DNA from: Rhabditophanes sp. KR3021
Taxonomy: Eukaryota > Nematoda > Chromadorea > Rhabditida > Alloionematidae
Assembly: GCA_963281155.1 (NCBI GenBank)
Contig: CAUJLY010000005.1
Coordinates: 186,001 to 250,000 of the forward strand
Length of the DNA: 64,000 nucleotides
Reading direction: 5' to 3'
Of this stretch, positions 21,506 through 33,145 are shown piece after piece (the stretch's first letter is position 1; every line of letters begins with the position of its first letter). A model generated the notes under the pieces. The model did not search any database and was not told the DNA's origin. It saw only the letters and a program-made list of their open reading frames with translations. Position numbers and translations under genes: made by a program.

Positions 21506-24500
21506 TTGGACAATTTATAACTATAATGAGTTGGTTAATTGATGGGAAAATAGTAGTAGTTGTATGTATTGAATAAAAAGTAGTAATTTCAATTGATTCT
21601 TCCCAACACAAATACTTTCTTTTGTGAATTCCTCGAAAATGCGATTATTGTTTAGAGAGGTGACCAATTTCAAAAAAAGAAGTAGCATACAAAGTTGTTT
21701 AGTAAGAAAAGATCTGTGTGCGCTTGAAGGTATCCGTTACGTAATTGTTGTTGTGAACCAGGAACTTCAATTAAATGTGATATTTAGTGTTTATTAAATG
21801 AAACTAAGTTTCAACAAATATTGGATCTAAAAGTAAAAGTAGTTAGTTTGGGTTGTCTTTTTATGGATGCTAAGACATGTCTAATTTGCATAATCAATCG
21901 ACATCTAATACACGTCTCTACTCTTTGTTGTCAACTCCTCTCGGTTGGGGAAAATAAATGTTATAATAATATCAATATACACATTTATATGCGTAAAAAT
22001 ATCGAGGCAAAATCACGAAATAAAATAGACCATTTATTTTTGGATGAGTGTGAATGTAAAAGTCACAAGTAGTAAATAAGCAAATGATAAGTAGGTAAAG
22101 AGAGAATTAATCTATAGCAAGTGACTACGTTTATCTTTTCTTGCATTTACACAAATTTTTGATATTCGTTAACAAACGGGGTTGAAGGCGATATATATAT
22201 TATTCTTGTCTATACATATAAAATATTGAGAAAAGTGTAAAGGAATGAGATAAAATTATTATTATACTTCTTAAATAAGTATGAATATATGTGTGGAAGA
22301 GAGATGTGTATGTCTGCTTTTTTAAGGATTTCGATGCCGACTTTTGCCGAACATCTTCATTGAGTGTAGTGAGAATAGGAATACTTTACAATGCTTTATG
22401 ATACTTTGGGTAGCGTATATGAGTTTCCAGGAACGATAGATACTTTATGTGATATCAATATAATTGTTTTTTAGTGACACTATGAAATGTCTGCTAGCAA
22501 AAATAGATGCCACGATGGTTTATGTCTATTTATTTATGTAAAGTGAAAATTGGTCGTCCTCGTCTTTTTTAAACATTAATAAAAAATATGCAGAGACAAG
22601 TAACAACTATTTTTTGGAAGGTTTCCGATGACTAGGCATAATAGATACCACCAACAAAACAATCACCTAAATAGAAACTCAATAATCGAAGATTAAATGG
22701 AACACTAAACTGATAAATATTTTTTAAGCAACAAATAATGTAGCATAAGGGTATAATATTGTCATGACCCCAAAAAGAGACCTTAATGCTTATCAATTTG
22801 GGGTTAGTGTCGATTCTTCAACTATTTCCCAATAAATACATACTAACTATACATTGTCACTTAGACACAACACTAAAGCCCAAATAAAATCGATACCACT
22901 GCTTATTTTGTTATGATAAAGACAACTAGTACGTCAAAAGGGGATAAAAGGATATATGGAGGCTTTGGTCGTGTGTCCTGTCTTGTTTGGGCTTCTTTTT
23001 ATTGATAAGGATGGGATGGATATGAGTGAAAATGTATGTACTATATGTTGTTGATAAAATTAAAGATGGCGGCGATGTTGAATAGATATATCTTTATGTT
23101 TACACACACTTTTTTATATTTTTATTTGGTGCCTATTTTATGTACGTTAATGGTGTGTGGAACAAAAAATGTACAGAGGAAGTTTTGGGTATGCGACATG
23201 GATTGGGAAAATAGTCTTTTAAGGGTCTTTGAGATAGAAAGGTTTTGGAATTTAAAAGTTTGATACATCCCATCTAAAGCAATCCAAATAAATATGGTTG
23301 AATAGTAAGAAGCAAAGACCTTTAATTGGCAGAACATCAGATCAAAGAAGAAGTCTTATGAACAAAATTTTGATTTGGATGAAGCGTTGTTACCATACAA
23401 ATGTAATTTGTGACGTGGTCGCTTAACTCTGGTGTAGTAATGAGATAGGAGTATAACATTTTATTATGAAAAGGAATGTGAGCAGGAGCGGACGACCATG
23501 AACAGACAACAGCAGCGTAATAGATGGCGTTGACCATCGAATCGCTTCTCTAATGTTTAATATGAAATATATTGTTTGGAGAAGGTGAAATTAGCAGCTT
23601 TTTGACATATCAACAAATATTTATGTGTGTGCATTTGTTCATTGATAACACCATATATGAAATGGAATGAATAGAAGTGTGTAGTATGTAAGTATATTGT
23701 AAACCTTCAAAAAGGAAGTGAGAAAGTAGGAAAGATCGGTTTGTTAGAAAGTTGCTAATAAGAAAGAAAGATTTTCCTGTCACAACAACAAAAAAGTGAA
23801 GAGAAAGATTAATGGAATGTGTTTTTATCATTTGTGGTAACTTTTTTGTCGAGACAAGAGATGAAGAGTTTGTTGGTAGTAGTAATGATAATAAAAACTA
23901 GTATTCGACACTACTAAAAAGGGTCGCCAAAATGGATTCGATTTTGGGGTTCTTTAGATGTTGGTGGACACACGTTGGTTTGGTGTGTTTAATAATAATA
24001 TAAAAGCCTCAGCCGCGCACACGTCTTTTTCTCATATCAATGATAGACCATTCGAATATAAATATATATCTACATACTATTCTTAGCGATCTTTAAAACT
24101 TTTGATACAAATTAGTTAATGAAGTTATATTGGTACTTTCTGCTAAAGAGTTGTCAGTTAAACTACAAACAAATGGTAAATACTTCCAAACACTTTGGAT
24201 TTCCGTTATGTTTCTCCAATTAAAATATTTATTTTAAGCCAGGCCTATCTAATAATAAAGTAGGTACATGGTAACGTCAGCAAAACAAAATGATTATCAT
24301 TAAATATAGATATCGTTAACCTATCACCACCTAATGAGCGCAACATATTAGTTTAATATCGGTTTGTTGGTTGTGGTAGGAGAGGGGCAAGAAGTTTTGT
24401 GTAATTGAAAATCAAAAAATCATACATCATCCAATTTCTTTTTGTTTTTTAAGAAACCCGTCACATGTAGCTTACTAAGACGTATGCCGTAAACTCTACA

Positions 24501-25901
24501 TCTAATATATATCAAAAGGTACTGGAAAAGCATTAACTTTAACCGGTTAGGGACATTAAAAGACGATAAAGTTAACGAACTCTCGACAAGTAAGTAATAA
24601 GGGGAGAAATGGCAACGCCTGGTCACAAGCAGAAGCATGAATTTTATACTATTTAAAGTCTAAAGTATGCTTTCTTGAAAGTAGTTTCATCCTCAGTCCT
24701 CGTGTCTCTAACTAATTTATTGACAGCTTTGCATAAGTCTTAAAAAAGCACCATTAAACAAAAATAGTGAGGAGGAATAGGATGAGAGTTGGTGTAAGTA
24801 AAAATGGAGTTGAAAAATCAATTAAAAAATGAGTTAAAATCAAGTAAAAAGATGGAATAAATCGAACAAGAACCAACTAAATTATAAAACGTAAAAGACA
24901 AAGAAAGTTTGTGGCAAGTAGCATAAAAAAGCATCGCGATAGCGGACTAGAATCAAATTGGGAAAAAGCGTCTGCGCATATCTTAAGATCAAATGTAGAG
25001 ATAAGTTGTCTCATTATTTGAAATGTTTATCTAACAAAATAGATTGATTTATCAAGGTAATGTTAGAATGATCATCGTTAATAACAAGATGCATAAAGTT
25101 GTTTTGTTTCAGTAATTCAATTTGTATTATTTATCAGAATTTTGAGGAAAATGTTATTGTTTAAGGCACACAACTCTTTTAATGAATACATGGTTTGAGG
25201 AAAGTATTTAATTTTGAGTGTGCTGAATGTAAATATGTTTGTAAAAATGTTGGGTGTGTGATATACCTTCACTTGCACTATTTATTTATATTTTTGTGTA
25301 AAACATTTGATAGTTGGCATGCAAAAATTATACGTATTGTTGAATTTGATGAATGAAGTGCTTTTAATACAATGAGTTTGATTGATAAAATATAATACTA
25401 TGTTTAATTAATGTGTATAACGAATTTGAATAAAACAAAGTCTTTAATCTTTTCTTTACAAGTATATTATATTAATTTCTTTACTAATTAGTATAATGAA
25501 TAATAGTACCTTTCTCATACTCTTACTTATCTTTGCGAAGAATAGTTAAATCTTTCCGTGTTGACACATGACCTTGCCAAGCGTCCAAAACATCTGGACT
25601 ATCAAGCATACTCCCTTAAATTAATTTCTTATCTACTCCAAAATTTACCTAATTATAATGAATCTAATCAAAACAAACGCTTCAAATTAATCATGATACC
25701 TTTCGACTGAATAGAATTTCCAAAAAATCAACTCAATCACACCCATCACATTTCTCAACATGAAAGTGAAGTATCATTTTACCAATTGTTCAATCTTTTT
25801 AAACTAGTGCTGTAATTTTATTGTGGCAAAAATGTTTACCGCTTTTCTAACTTGATCTCTGTTGTTGTCTTGTACTAATTAATTTATTATAGTTGTTAGG
25901 C
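21506..25901. other. Gene-poor 4.4-kb region
   Basis: AT-rich spacer between the B56 promoter and the exon-duplicated gene. It contains short ATAT microsatellite sequence near 22190, scattered T runs and no ORF above 85 codons that looks coding. I saw no tRNA, rRNA or inverted-repeat element. A polypyrimidine-AG just before the next ATG (TTTATTATAG ending near 25892) could be a trans-splice acceptor. Confidence 0.45.
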
Positions 25902-27027
25902 ATGTTTACCAGTAGTGAGGACGAAGATGAAGCAGTCAAAGTAGACAAGATTCAGGAGGATGATTATATGTCGAGGCTAAGGGTTTTGCATAGTCAAAAT
26001 AGTACTCCTATCCCACCAAAGAAAGAAGTTCCTAAGAGTAAGTGTAAAAATATTTACTTACTCGTTATTTCATTTAGAGAAGATTGCGGTAGCAAGAAAA
26101 GCTTCTAGGCGTGTAACTCCATTTCAAGCATCCCATCTTGAAGATTCAAGTAGTGAAGACGATGAGGGTGTAGTCAAAAAGAAAAAAGTTCAGGATGATG
26201 ATACGTCCCATTTAAATGTTAATAGTCCAATTAGTACTCCTATGCGTCCAAAAGAGGCTCTACTAAAGGAAGTAACTCCTAAGAGTAAGTTTTAAATTAG
26301 TTTTCACTTATTAGTTACTTTCAGTAAAGATCTTGCCACAAAAGAAAGCCCCTGTACGTGTAACTCCATTCAAATCGGCCGAATCTGTAGAGTCTACCAC
26401 TAGTGAAGACGAAGATATGGAGGAAAATGAAATGTGTGAACAAAAGGTTTTGGACAGTCACAAAAATACTCCTATGCCTCAAAACAAAGTTACAGAGAAA
26501 AAAGTAGTGCCTGAGAGTAAGTTTAAAAATATGTATCAATTTATTATTTCATTTTAGAGAAGGTTATGCCAGCAAAGAAAGCTCCAAAAAGAACAACTGC
26601 TCTTAAATCCGCTGAATTAGCAGTTTCTGCCAATAGTGAAGACGAAGAGAAGGAGGGTAAAATAGACAAAAATGAGAAGGATAATGAACTGCCTGGACAA
26701 AGGCTTTTGGTTAAGAAGAAAGATACCCCTCTGTTTCAAAAGAAAGTTATCGAGAAAAAAGTAGTCCCTGAGAGTAAGTTTAAAAATATGTATTTACTTA
26801 TTATTTAATTTTAGAAAAAGTCTTGCCACCAAAGAAAACTCCTCGACGTGTAACTCCATTTAGGTCATCTCAACTAGCAGAATCAAGTAGCGAAGACGAT
26901 GAAAAACTAGTAGAAAAGGAAAAATTTCAAAATGATGACGACACCTCAGAGATAAGTGTTTTAAATAGTCCCGCAAGAACTGATATGCGTCTAGAAACAA
27001 CTCCATTAAAGGAAGTAGTTCCAAAAA
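25902..27027 (+). repeat. Tandem exon-plus-intron duplication (units of about 235-255 bp)
   Basis: The five repeated units are not just similar in protein: the introns match too. The donors read GTAAGTTTAAAAATATGTAT in two consecutive introns and GTAAGTGTAAAAATATTTAC in the first, each ending in TTATTTCATTTTAG or a close variant. This means the duplications copied exon and intron together and are recent enough for intron sequence to survive. Unit starts are near 26038, 26285, 26517 and 26774. Confidence 0.85.
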
Positions 27028-27993
27028 GTAGGTTTCAAATTACTTTTCAATCATTGGCTTATCTTAGAAAAAATCTTGGCGGAAAAGAAAGCTGCCACTA
27101 GACGGTCAATTATAGTTCCTGGACTAAGTAGTGGCGGTTTTGTACCCACTAGTAAAGAGAATACGCCATCCCCTAGTACTTCGAGCACTACAATTCACGT
27201 CCACGAAACATTCCGACAAGAAATTGTTGCAGCAAATGTTTCCGCACCAACAATTCCTGCACAAAGAACTACTGGTTCTCGGACGAAAGCATCAAAAATT
27301 GCCGTTGAAGAAATTCTACCACCAGCAATTCCTGCACAGAGAACTACTGTTTCTCGGACACAGGCACCAAAAGTTGCCGTTAAAGAACTTCCAGCCCGAA
27401 TAATTAATGCACAAAAAACCCCCGCTCTCAAAGTACCAACAAGCATTGTAACTAACGAACATCTGAAGCAAATTTTGGAGGAACTAACAGCGATCAAAGA
27501 TCCCCACTCGGCAACTCTTCTCAAGCTCCTAAAAAAGATTGATCTAGCCAAGTATGACAAGTCTTACACAATAAATTTAGTCGAAGGCACTCTAAATGGG
27601 TGTTTGCGAAAGACGATGGCCGCTGACAATGTGATCAACGTCAAGTCCTATCTTAAATTGCTAAAACTTTATTTGGAGTCGCCGACATTTGTAAAGCATC
27701 TACCAGGATACGTCCCTGCCAGCCACCCAAACATGATGAGAAAAAAGATGGAGGGTGAGAGAAAGGATAAAAGTAGGAAGATTAACGATTATGAAGTGTT
27801 GAAGAGGTTAATTATTCACAATGATCAACGCATCCAACGTTTCCGCGAACTCATGTATGTGCATAAGAATTTACAACAACCACAAATTGACTTTATCCAC
27901 TCTAGTATCAAACAAACCGTGGCCGACACCCGGAGATATGAAAATCAATTGAGTCAAGACAAATCATTTACATCCTACTTATCCGAAAGTTAA
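25902..27993 (+). CDS. Exon-amplified acidic/basic nuclear-type protein with unknown C-terminal domain
   Basis: Six exons, 25902..26037, 26078..26284, 26325..26516, 26558..26773, 26815..27027 and 27068..27993, give 629 residues. All five introns are phase 1 and 38-41 bp long. Exons 2-5 encode homologous modules of 64-72 residues: a basic start (PPKKAPRRVTPFKS-like), an acidic Ser cluster (SSSEDDE-like), then TPM-type sites and an ending such as KKVVPESK or KEVVPKSR. The RVTPFK and R-V-T-P-F-R pieces fit the CDK consensus, and SSSEDDE fits CK2. Exon 1 is a partial module. Exon 6 has a disordered Thr/Ala/Pro region with two QRTT-S-R-T repeats, then an apparently folded, helix-rich domain of about 170 residues (LKQILEELTAIKDPHSATLL onward). 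I do not recognise that domain. The start at 25902 is tentative; an upstream exon is possible. Confidence 0.85.
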
Positions 27994-28750
27994 TACAACT
28001 TCGAAATTTGTTTGTTTGCGAATGAAGTCTTGTACCGATCAACAATCATCCGTTGGAATTAAGAATCTTCAATCAAGTTATTTTCAATCCACAATACCAC
28101 ATTCTATTTTTATATATTTTTTTGTTACTAATACATTTTAGTTTTAAATGTTTTAAATGGTAGCTGTTGTTATCTTTTTTAAATTTGTTATTATTCAGGA
28201 AATTAATTAAAATAAAAGTGCCTGATTAAATAGGGAGAATATGCATTAGTATTATTACACAGAAGGAAGGATATCCTTTGATGATAATTGTTTGGGTGTA
28301 TCCATCTCTGTATTATTTACCACATCACACACACTTTAATACAACCTCCTATTTATCCCCAACCCCGGCAACTGATCAAAACTTCGTGCACATGCCTAAT
28401 CATGTCATCTTTTCCATAACCCTTTTTTCAATATTTGGGCGTCGTCGATTTGGTAGTGATCATCATCACTTATTCTACTACCACTACCATCTTCATACAC
28501 ATACCATCTTCGCCCCTCTTTTTCTCTACACCAAAGCTGACGTGGCATCGCCATGGTCCTGTATTTTTACGTAAATAGATACTAAAGATAATAGTCACCC
28601 TGATTTCCATAAGAATTACAAATGTAAATGTCTGTATTATTTTAAACATACTCCATGTAATACCAATCTATCCTCTCTCAATTATATTGCATATTAGTTT
28701 GGGTGTATAAATCTTTATTTCATTTTAGTTTAATCAAACTTTCCACTGAA
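27994..28750. other. Intergenic region before the thioredoxin gene
   Basis: Spacer with one C-rich, His-coding ORF of 98 codons (28278..28574) that I judge to be chance, from CAC/CAT-rich sequence. Just upstream of the next start, TTTATTTCATTTTAG ends at 28730, 20 bases before the ATG, and is a good trans-splice acceptor candidate. Confidence 0.4.
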
Positions 28751-29590
28751 ATGCAATTCTTTCCGCTAGTAGCAGTTGTTTCACTACTTGCATTATCTAA
28801 TGTAGAATGCGCTGAAAAAAAATCTAAAAATCTTATATCACTCAGTGAAGAGACGTGGAAAGGAGTGTTGGAAGGAGAATGGATGGTAAAGTCATCACTT
28901 CTACGTTTGAGCTAATTGTTTGATTTTTGTTTCAGATTGCATTCCATGCCCCATGGTGCCCTGCCTGCAGAGACTTAAAGAAAAGTTGGAACGCATTTGC
29001 TGACTGGTCTAGGGATTTAAATGTTAAGGTAGCGGAGATTGATGTTACCACCAATCCAGGGTTGTCAGGCAGATTTTTGGTTACTGCTTTGCCTACTATT
29101 TATCAGTAAGTCATACTAATCAAGCTTAGATATTTACTCTTTTAGCATTAAGAACGGGCAATTCAGACAATACGTTGGACCACGAGACAAGTCAGACCTA
29201 ATCACCTTTGTCGAAGAAAAGAAATGGAGTGCCTTGGAACCAATTCCATCCTACAAAAACCCAGACTCTCCACAAATGAACGTCGTTGCTGTCTTCTTCA
29301 AATTGTCAATGGCTGTGAGGGACCTTCATCAAAAATTAGTTGAAAAACATGGCCTCCCAGCCTGGGTATCTTACGCCATCTTCGGGTCGGTCACTTTAGC
29401 GGTAGGGTGTGTATTAGGATTCATTATTGTCCTTCTGATCGACTTAGTCTTCCCAACTGGAGGATCAACCACCGCCCCCACTACAACCGACAAAAAAGCC
29501 CCTAAAAAGGTAGCCGAAAAGAAGGACAAGAAGGATGCAATCCCAACCTCAGACAAAGAAAAGAAGGGTGAAACGAAAAAGACTAAGTAA
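28751..29590 (+). CDS. dpy-11: Thioredoxin-related transmembrane protein (TMX1/DPY-11 type)
   Basis: Three exons, 28751..28885, 28936..29105 and 29146..29590, give 249 residues. Signal peptide 1-20, a thioredoxin domain with active site FHAPWCPACRDLKKSW (residues about 48-63) and the cis-Pro region VTALPTIYHIK, then a transmembrane helix (VSYAIFGSVTLAVGCVLGF and on) and a Lys-rich cytosolic tail (KKVAEKKDKKD). This is the TMX1 layout of an ER membrane thiol oxidoreductase. In C. elegans the DPY-11 protein of this type acts in the hypodermis on cuticle and body shape; the symbol is given on that likeness and orthology should be checked. WCPAC matches TMX1 rather than PDI (CGHC). The next gene follows 262 bp downstream on the same strand. 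Confidence 0.9.
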
Positions 29591-29785
29591 TTAATACAGA
29601 ACATTTATTATTAATATAATCTATAATTTAACTTATTTTTTTGCCCTGGACGTGTTATCCATTTTGTTTTGAAGTGTGTTTATATAAATTGAGTAATTGT
29701 TTTCTTGATATCGTTGCCTGTTGTATTGTGTTATTTGTCAAAAACAGGTTTTACTGCCTGTCTCATATATATTATTATGTGTTTG

Positions 29786-29852
29786 AATAAAAGAATTACT
29801 TGACTTCAATTCAGAAACACAACTATTAACACATCGCAGAATTGGATATAAA
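29786..29852 (+). promoter_or_regulatory. Operon-like intercistronic junction (poly(A) signal and trans-splice acceptor)
   Basis: Between the TMX1-like and HDAC11-like genes there is AATAAA at 29786-29791 and, 22 bases later, CTTCAATTCAG ending at 29814. The HDAC11 ATG is at 29853. Short same-strand spacing with a polyadenylation signal followed by a splice acceptor that has no upstream donor in the leader is the usual sign of nematode operon processing by spliced-leader addition. This is inference from layout only. Confidence 0.5.
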
Positions 29853-31015
29853 ATGGCAACACCACTCTTGCCTAAAGATATTATTAAGGAGAATAATGCT
29901 GACCTTGTGTAATTAGAGAAATGTTCTAGATATAGTAAACTGATATCTTCTTCTTTCTAGGAACAGAAACAGAAAACACATTACAGAATCAAAGTTAGTT
30001 CCGAAGGTGTCTACGACCGCGTGGCCGATTGTATATTCAGAACATTATAATATTTCATGTTGTGGTCTTGAAAAATTACATCTCTTTGACACAAAGAAGT
30101 GGAAAAGAGTTATTGATAGATTGATATGTAGGTAATAACTTTATTTTATTGGATTAAACAACTCGTTTTTTAGCAAAAGGAATGCTGACTTTAAAAGATG
30201 TAGTTGTTCCTAATGAAGCTACTAAGTCGGATTTGATGTTGATTCATACGGAAGAATATTTGAATGGATTAGAGAGTTCGTCTAGGATCGTTTCGGAATG
30301 TTTGGAAATACCACCCCTTAGATGGTTTCCTCATTGGCTGATTGACTATGTTGTTTTGAAAGCGATGCGTCTTCAGACAGGAGGAACTGTTACGGCATCT
30401 TTTTTAGCACTGGAGAAAAATTGGGCTATTAACATTGGTGGGGGCTTTCACCACGCGTCCTCTGAAAGGGCGGGAGGTTTTTGTGTGTATGCAGATATAA
30501 GTTTAGCTCTCAAATTCTTACTTGATTCAAATAGAATAAAGAGTGCTATGATCGTGGACTTGGATGCTCATCAAGGAAATGGACACGAACATGATTTCAG
30601 AAAAGATAATCGTGTTTATATATTTGACATGTTTAACAGTGAAATCTATCCGCATGATTTTGCTGCTAAAGATTCTATGGATAGACATGTCAGTCTCAAG
30701 TGTGGGACTGAAGATAATGAATATTTGAAGAAATTGTCTAAGGAACTTAGTACTTCTCTGGGAGAATTTAATGCCGATATCATAATTTTCAACGCCGGAA
30801 CAGATACTTTGATCGGAGATCCACTTGGCTTAATGAATTTGACTCAAAACGGAATTATACAAAGAGACGAAATTGTCTTCAAGTTGGCAGCTAAAGCAAT
30901 GACTCCGATTTTATATCTAACGAGTGGAGGATATACGGCCGAGTCTGCGAATGTTATTGCGGATTCTATCTTTAACCTTTATACAAAGGGATATTTGAAG
31001 AAAGCGTTGCTTTAA
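29853..31015 (+). CDS. HDAC11: Class IV histone deacetylase (HDAC11 homologue)
   Basis: Three exons, 29853..29908, 29961..30127 and 30174..31015, give 354 residues, close to the 347 of human HDAC11. Exon 2 carries WPIVYSEHYNISCCGLEKLH, the N-terminal signature of the class. Catalytic features are present: GGGFHHASSERAGGFCVYAD with the His pair, the zinc ligands in DLDAHQGNGHEHDF and NAGTDTLIGDPLG, and the Tyr loop LTSGGY. The protein should be active as a Zn-dependent lysine deacylase; HDAC11 is best known as a defatty-acylase. Splicing uses the donor T/GTAGGT at 30128 rather than the later GTAATA, because only that one keeps the frame into exon 3. It probably shares a transcript with the upstream thioredoxin gene and converges on the IL-17-like gene. 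Confidence 0.93.
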
Positions 31016-31150
31016 AAATACTTGTTTATTAAGATGGTAATAATTAGATGTGTGTGTGCAATTAAGATTTTTATAATTTAGCCTACAATTGATGACCCGT
31101 TGATTGATGTAAATAAATTGGCGATGAATAATAAAATGTTTCTTCGTATT

Positions 31151-31798
31151 TTAAATGTCAGTTATGCTTAGACGCAAACTTTTCTTGAATTTCTTAAACC
31201 ACGGTTCAGCTCTTTGAGATTGTGGAAATACTGAATGGCATCCTACGGTTATCACCTGAACAGCCTTAACATACTCGTATCTAAAATATTGAGTAAAATA
31301 TTCTTAAATTGTTACTTACCTTTTTTTGGCAGGATCGCATAAAATCTTCTTCAAAATAGGAACTTCTCTTTTAATAGGCAGACAAAGTGATCCAGAAGAC
31401 CCCCTAGACTTTCTACATAAGCACTTAGCTTCATTCAAAAACTTAGGTTCTCTATCTTCATCATAATTAAGCTTCATTTCAAAAGGACATAAACTTCGAT
31501 CAGCAATAGTACTAGTAATAGAAGTGTCCGGGTTAGTTTCACACATTGGAGGTTCAATGTGAGCAGGATGGTGAATGTCTGTGTCGAGAATTTCGAGAAT
31601 AATTTCATCTTTGAATTTTCTTTTATTTCCATTCACAAACCACTCAAAGAGCATTTCTTTCATGTCTTTTTGCAGCCCGGTACAAGCCAATTCTTGATTA
31701 ACTTCCTCCACAAAATGCCTTGTTTGTCTTTTTTTTGTACCTTCACAACAAGGAATTAAGAAAATTGTGGAAAAAATAACAAAATTAGTAAACTGCAT
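31151..31798 (-). CDS. Interleukin-17-like cytokine (ILC-17 type)
   Basis: Two exons, 31320..31798 and 31151..31280, joined in phase 2 across a 39-bp intron, give 202 residues. Residues 1-20 form a signal peptide. After a variable region of about 80 residues the cystine-knot part reads SLCPFEMKLNYDEDREPKFL, NEAKCLCRKS, SLCLPIKREVPILKKILC and, from exon 2, YEYVKAVQVITVGCHSVFP. These correspond to the IL-17 signatures CPW, the D..R.P..L.eA.C.C block, the VL....C strand and VxVGCxC. The last C-x-C is C-H-S here. In C. elegans ILC-17.1 acts as a neuromodulator of oxygen responses through an IL-17 receptor. Exon 2 was added because the knot is incomplete without it. A CTATCTCCAG acceptor lies directly before the ATG. 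Confidence 0.85.
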
Positions 31799-33145
31799 GG
31801 CTGGAGATAGGATAAAAATAAATATAAAATCACATTATTTAAAAGAAGAAATATATTAAGTTTAGATGGAAATGAGTTCAACCTAAGATGCGTCTATTTC
31901 CCTCCCACTTGGGACGATTGTCGAGAAAGGTGTATTTTTGTTGGTGAATCAATCATCGAAACTCGAAAGACATTTAGGCTGATAAGTATATGAAATATGA
32001 CCAAATGACCTACTAAAAACATCCACCTTCAACAAGTTAGAAGGAAATAAATGTAGAAGAGCCCTTTCTACGAAGTGACACTAAAAAAAGGCTGCAAAAA
32101 GGTTAGGTAACCTTTGGCGGTAGAAGTGGTTGGCCTTGTGAAATGTACTAACAAAATTATTACCGAATTACTTGGTTATTATTTTTTGTAGTTTAAGAAG
32201 AGTAGAAGATGTGCAAATTATACTTTTGATAGTTAATCAGGTTAAGGTCAATTTGTAAGCAAAAAGTTTGGTTTTCCTTTTGGTTGGTGATTAATGATTA
32301 GTAATGTAGAAGAAGGACATTTTTTATTCTTTTAAGTTTAATGTTAAGGAAAGGTTTATTCACACTAAATTTAATAAATATTAATTAATTATTCAAATTT
32401 GTTGGACTTATTTATTCTGATGATTTAAAATTAGATTGTCAAAGAACTATATGAAATTATTATTAAGTATTCTACGATTATTAAAATGATCTGCCGCGGC
32501 CAGAAACTCCGAGTCGCAATATTTTTCATACAGTTTAAAATCATGAATTTTTTTAAAAGAAGAACAAGTTGAAATTAAGTTTCTTACCAAGATGGCATAG
32601 AAGTAATAAATTTCTTAGCTATTGTACATTGCATGTTATTCGTTTCAAATCTTGCGTAAAATTCAAAATTAATTAAATTATTTGGGAGTGAAAATTGAAA
32701 GTAATCAGTGCAAGATATTTGAAAGTCTGAAGGAATAGACTGGATGTACAACGTTTTAGTGTATTTGAAATAATTAGAGACTGGCTTTTCTAAACTATTC
32801 TTAATGAAGTTCGGTAAATTGGTACCCAAAGAAACTTTTGTATTCATAGTTGCACAAAAATTATTTAGTTCTTCAAATTTCTCATTTGCGAAAATTGTAG
32901 CATTTTCCTCAAATTACCAGCTTTGAAGATATCAGAATATCGAAATAAAGTTAGTTTACCAATTTCAAAATAGATATTCGTGAAATAAGAGGTCTAATAT
33001 CAAATAGTCTGCGAAATGGGCGCGATTTCTTTGTGCCGATTCCAGAAGGGCAGTCTCAGATTCATCAAATTCCAGGCAGAGATGATGCCATCATAACTTG
33101 ATATGAGCAATGCGTCTTCCGCATAGTAATGAGTCTAGAAAGATA
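31799..33145. other. Spacer with probable decayed coding pieces
   Basis: Left half (31799-32450) shows no coding signal. From 32480 to 32960 the minus strand has a broken coding fragment, listed separately. At about 32980-33110 the plus strand has an open stretch (NSLRNGRDFFVPIPEGQ) that ends in a stop just before the small gene at 33146 and may once have been joined to it. Confidence 0.35.
32584..32925 (-). pseudogene. Fragment of a leucine-rich-type protein gene
   Basis: An open frame on the minus strand from about 32925 to a GTAAG donor at 32588 reads as protein (includes FKYTKTLYIQSIPSDFQISC and FSLPNNLINFEFYARFE). The patterns resemble the Asn/Leu/Phe-rich beta-strand repeats in the disrupted gene at 60399-62081, but are too short to prove the link. 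After the donor, an open piece of 35 codons (includes LYEKYCDSEFLAAADHF) lies near 32465-32560 with no clear acceptor. No good start or complete exon chain was found, so I treat it as a remnant. Confidence 0.3.

Noticed and set aside
28278..28574. 98-codon His/Tyr-rich ORF
   Set aside because: It comes from CAC/CAT-rich sequence, has no signal peptide or domain, and lies in the presumed promoter of the thioredoxin gene.
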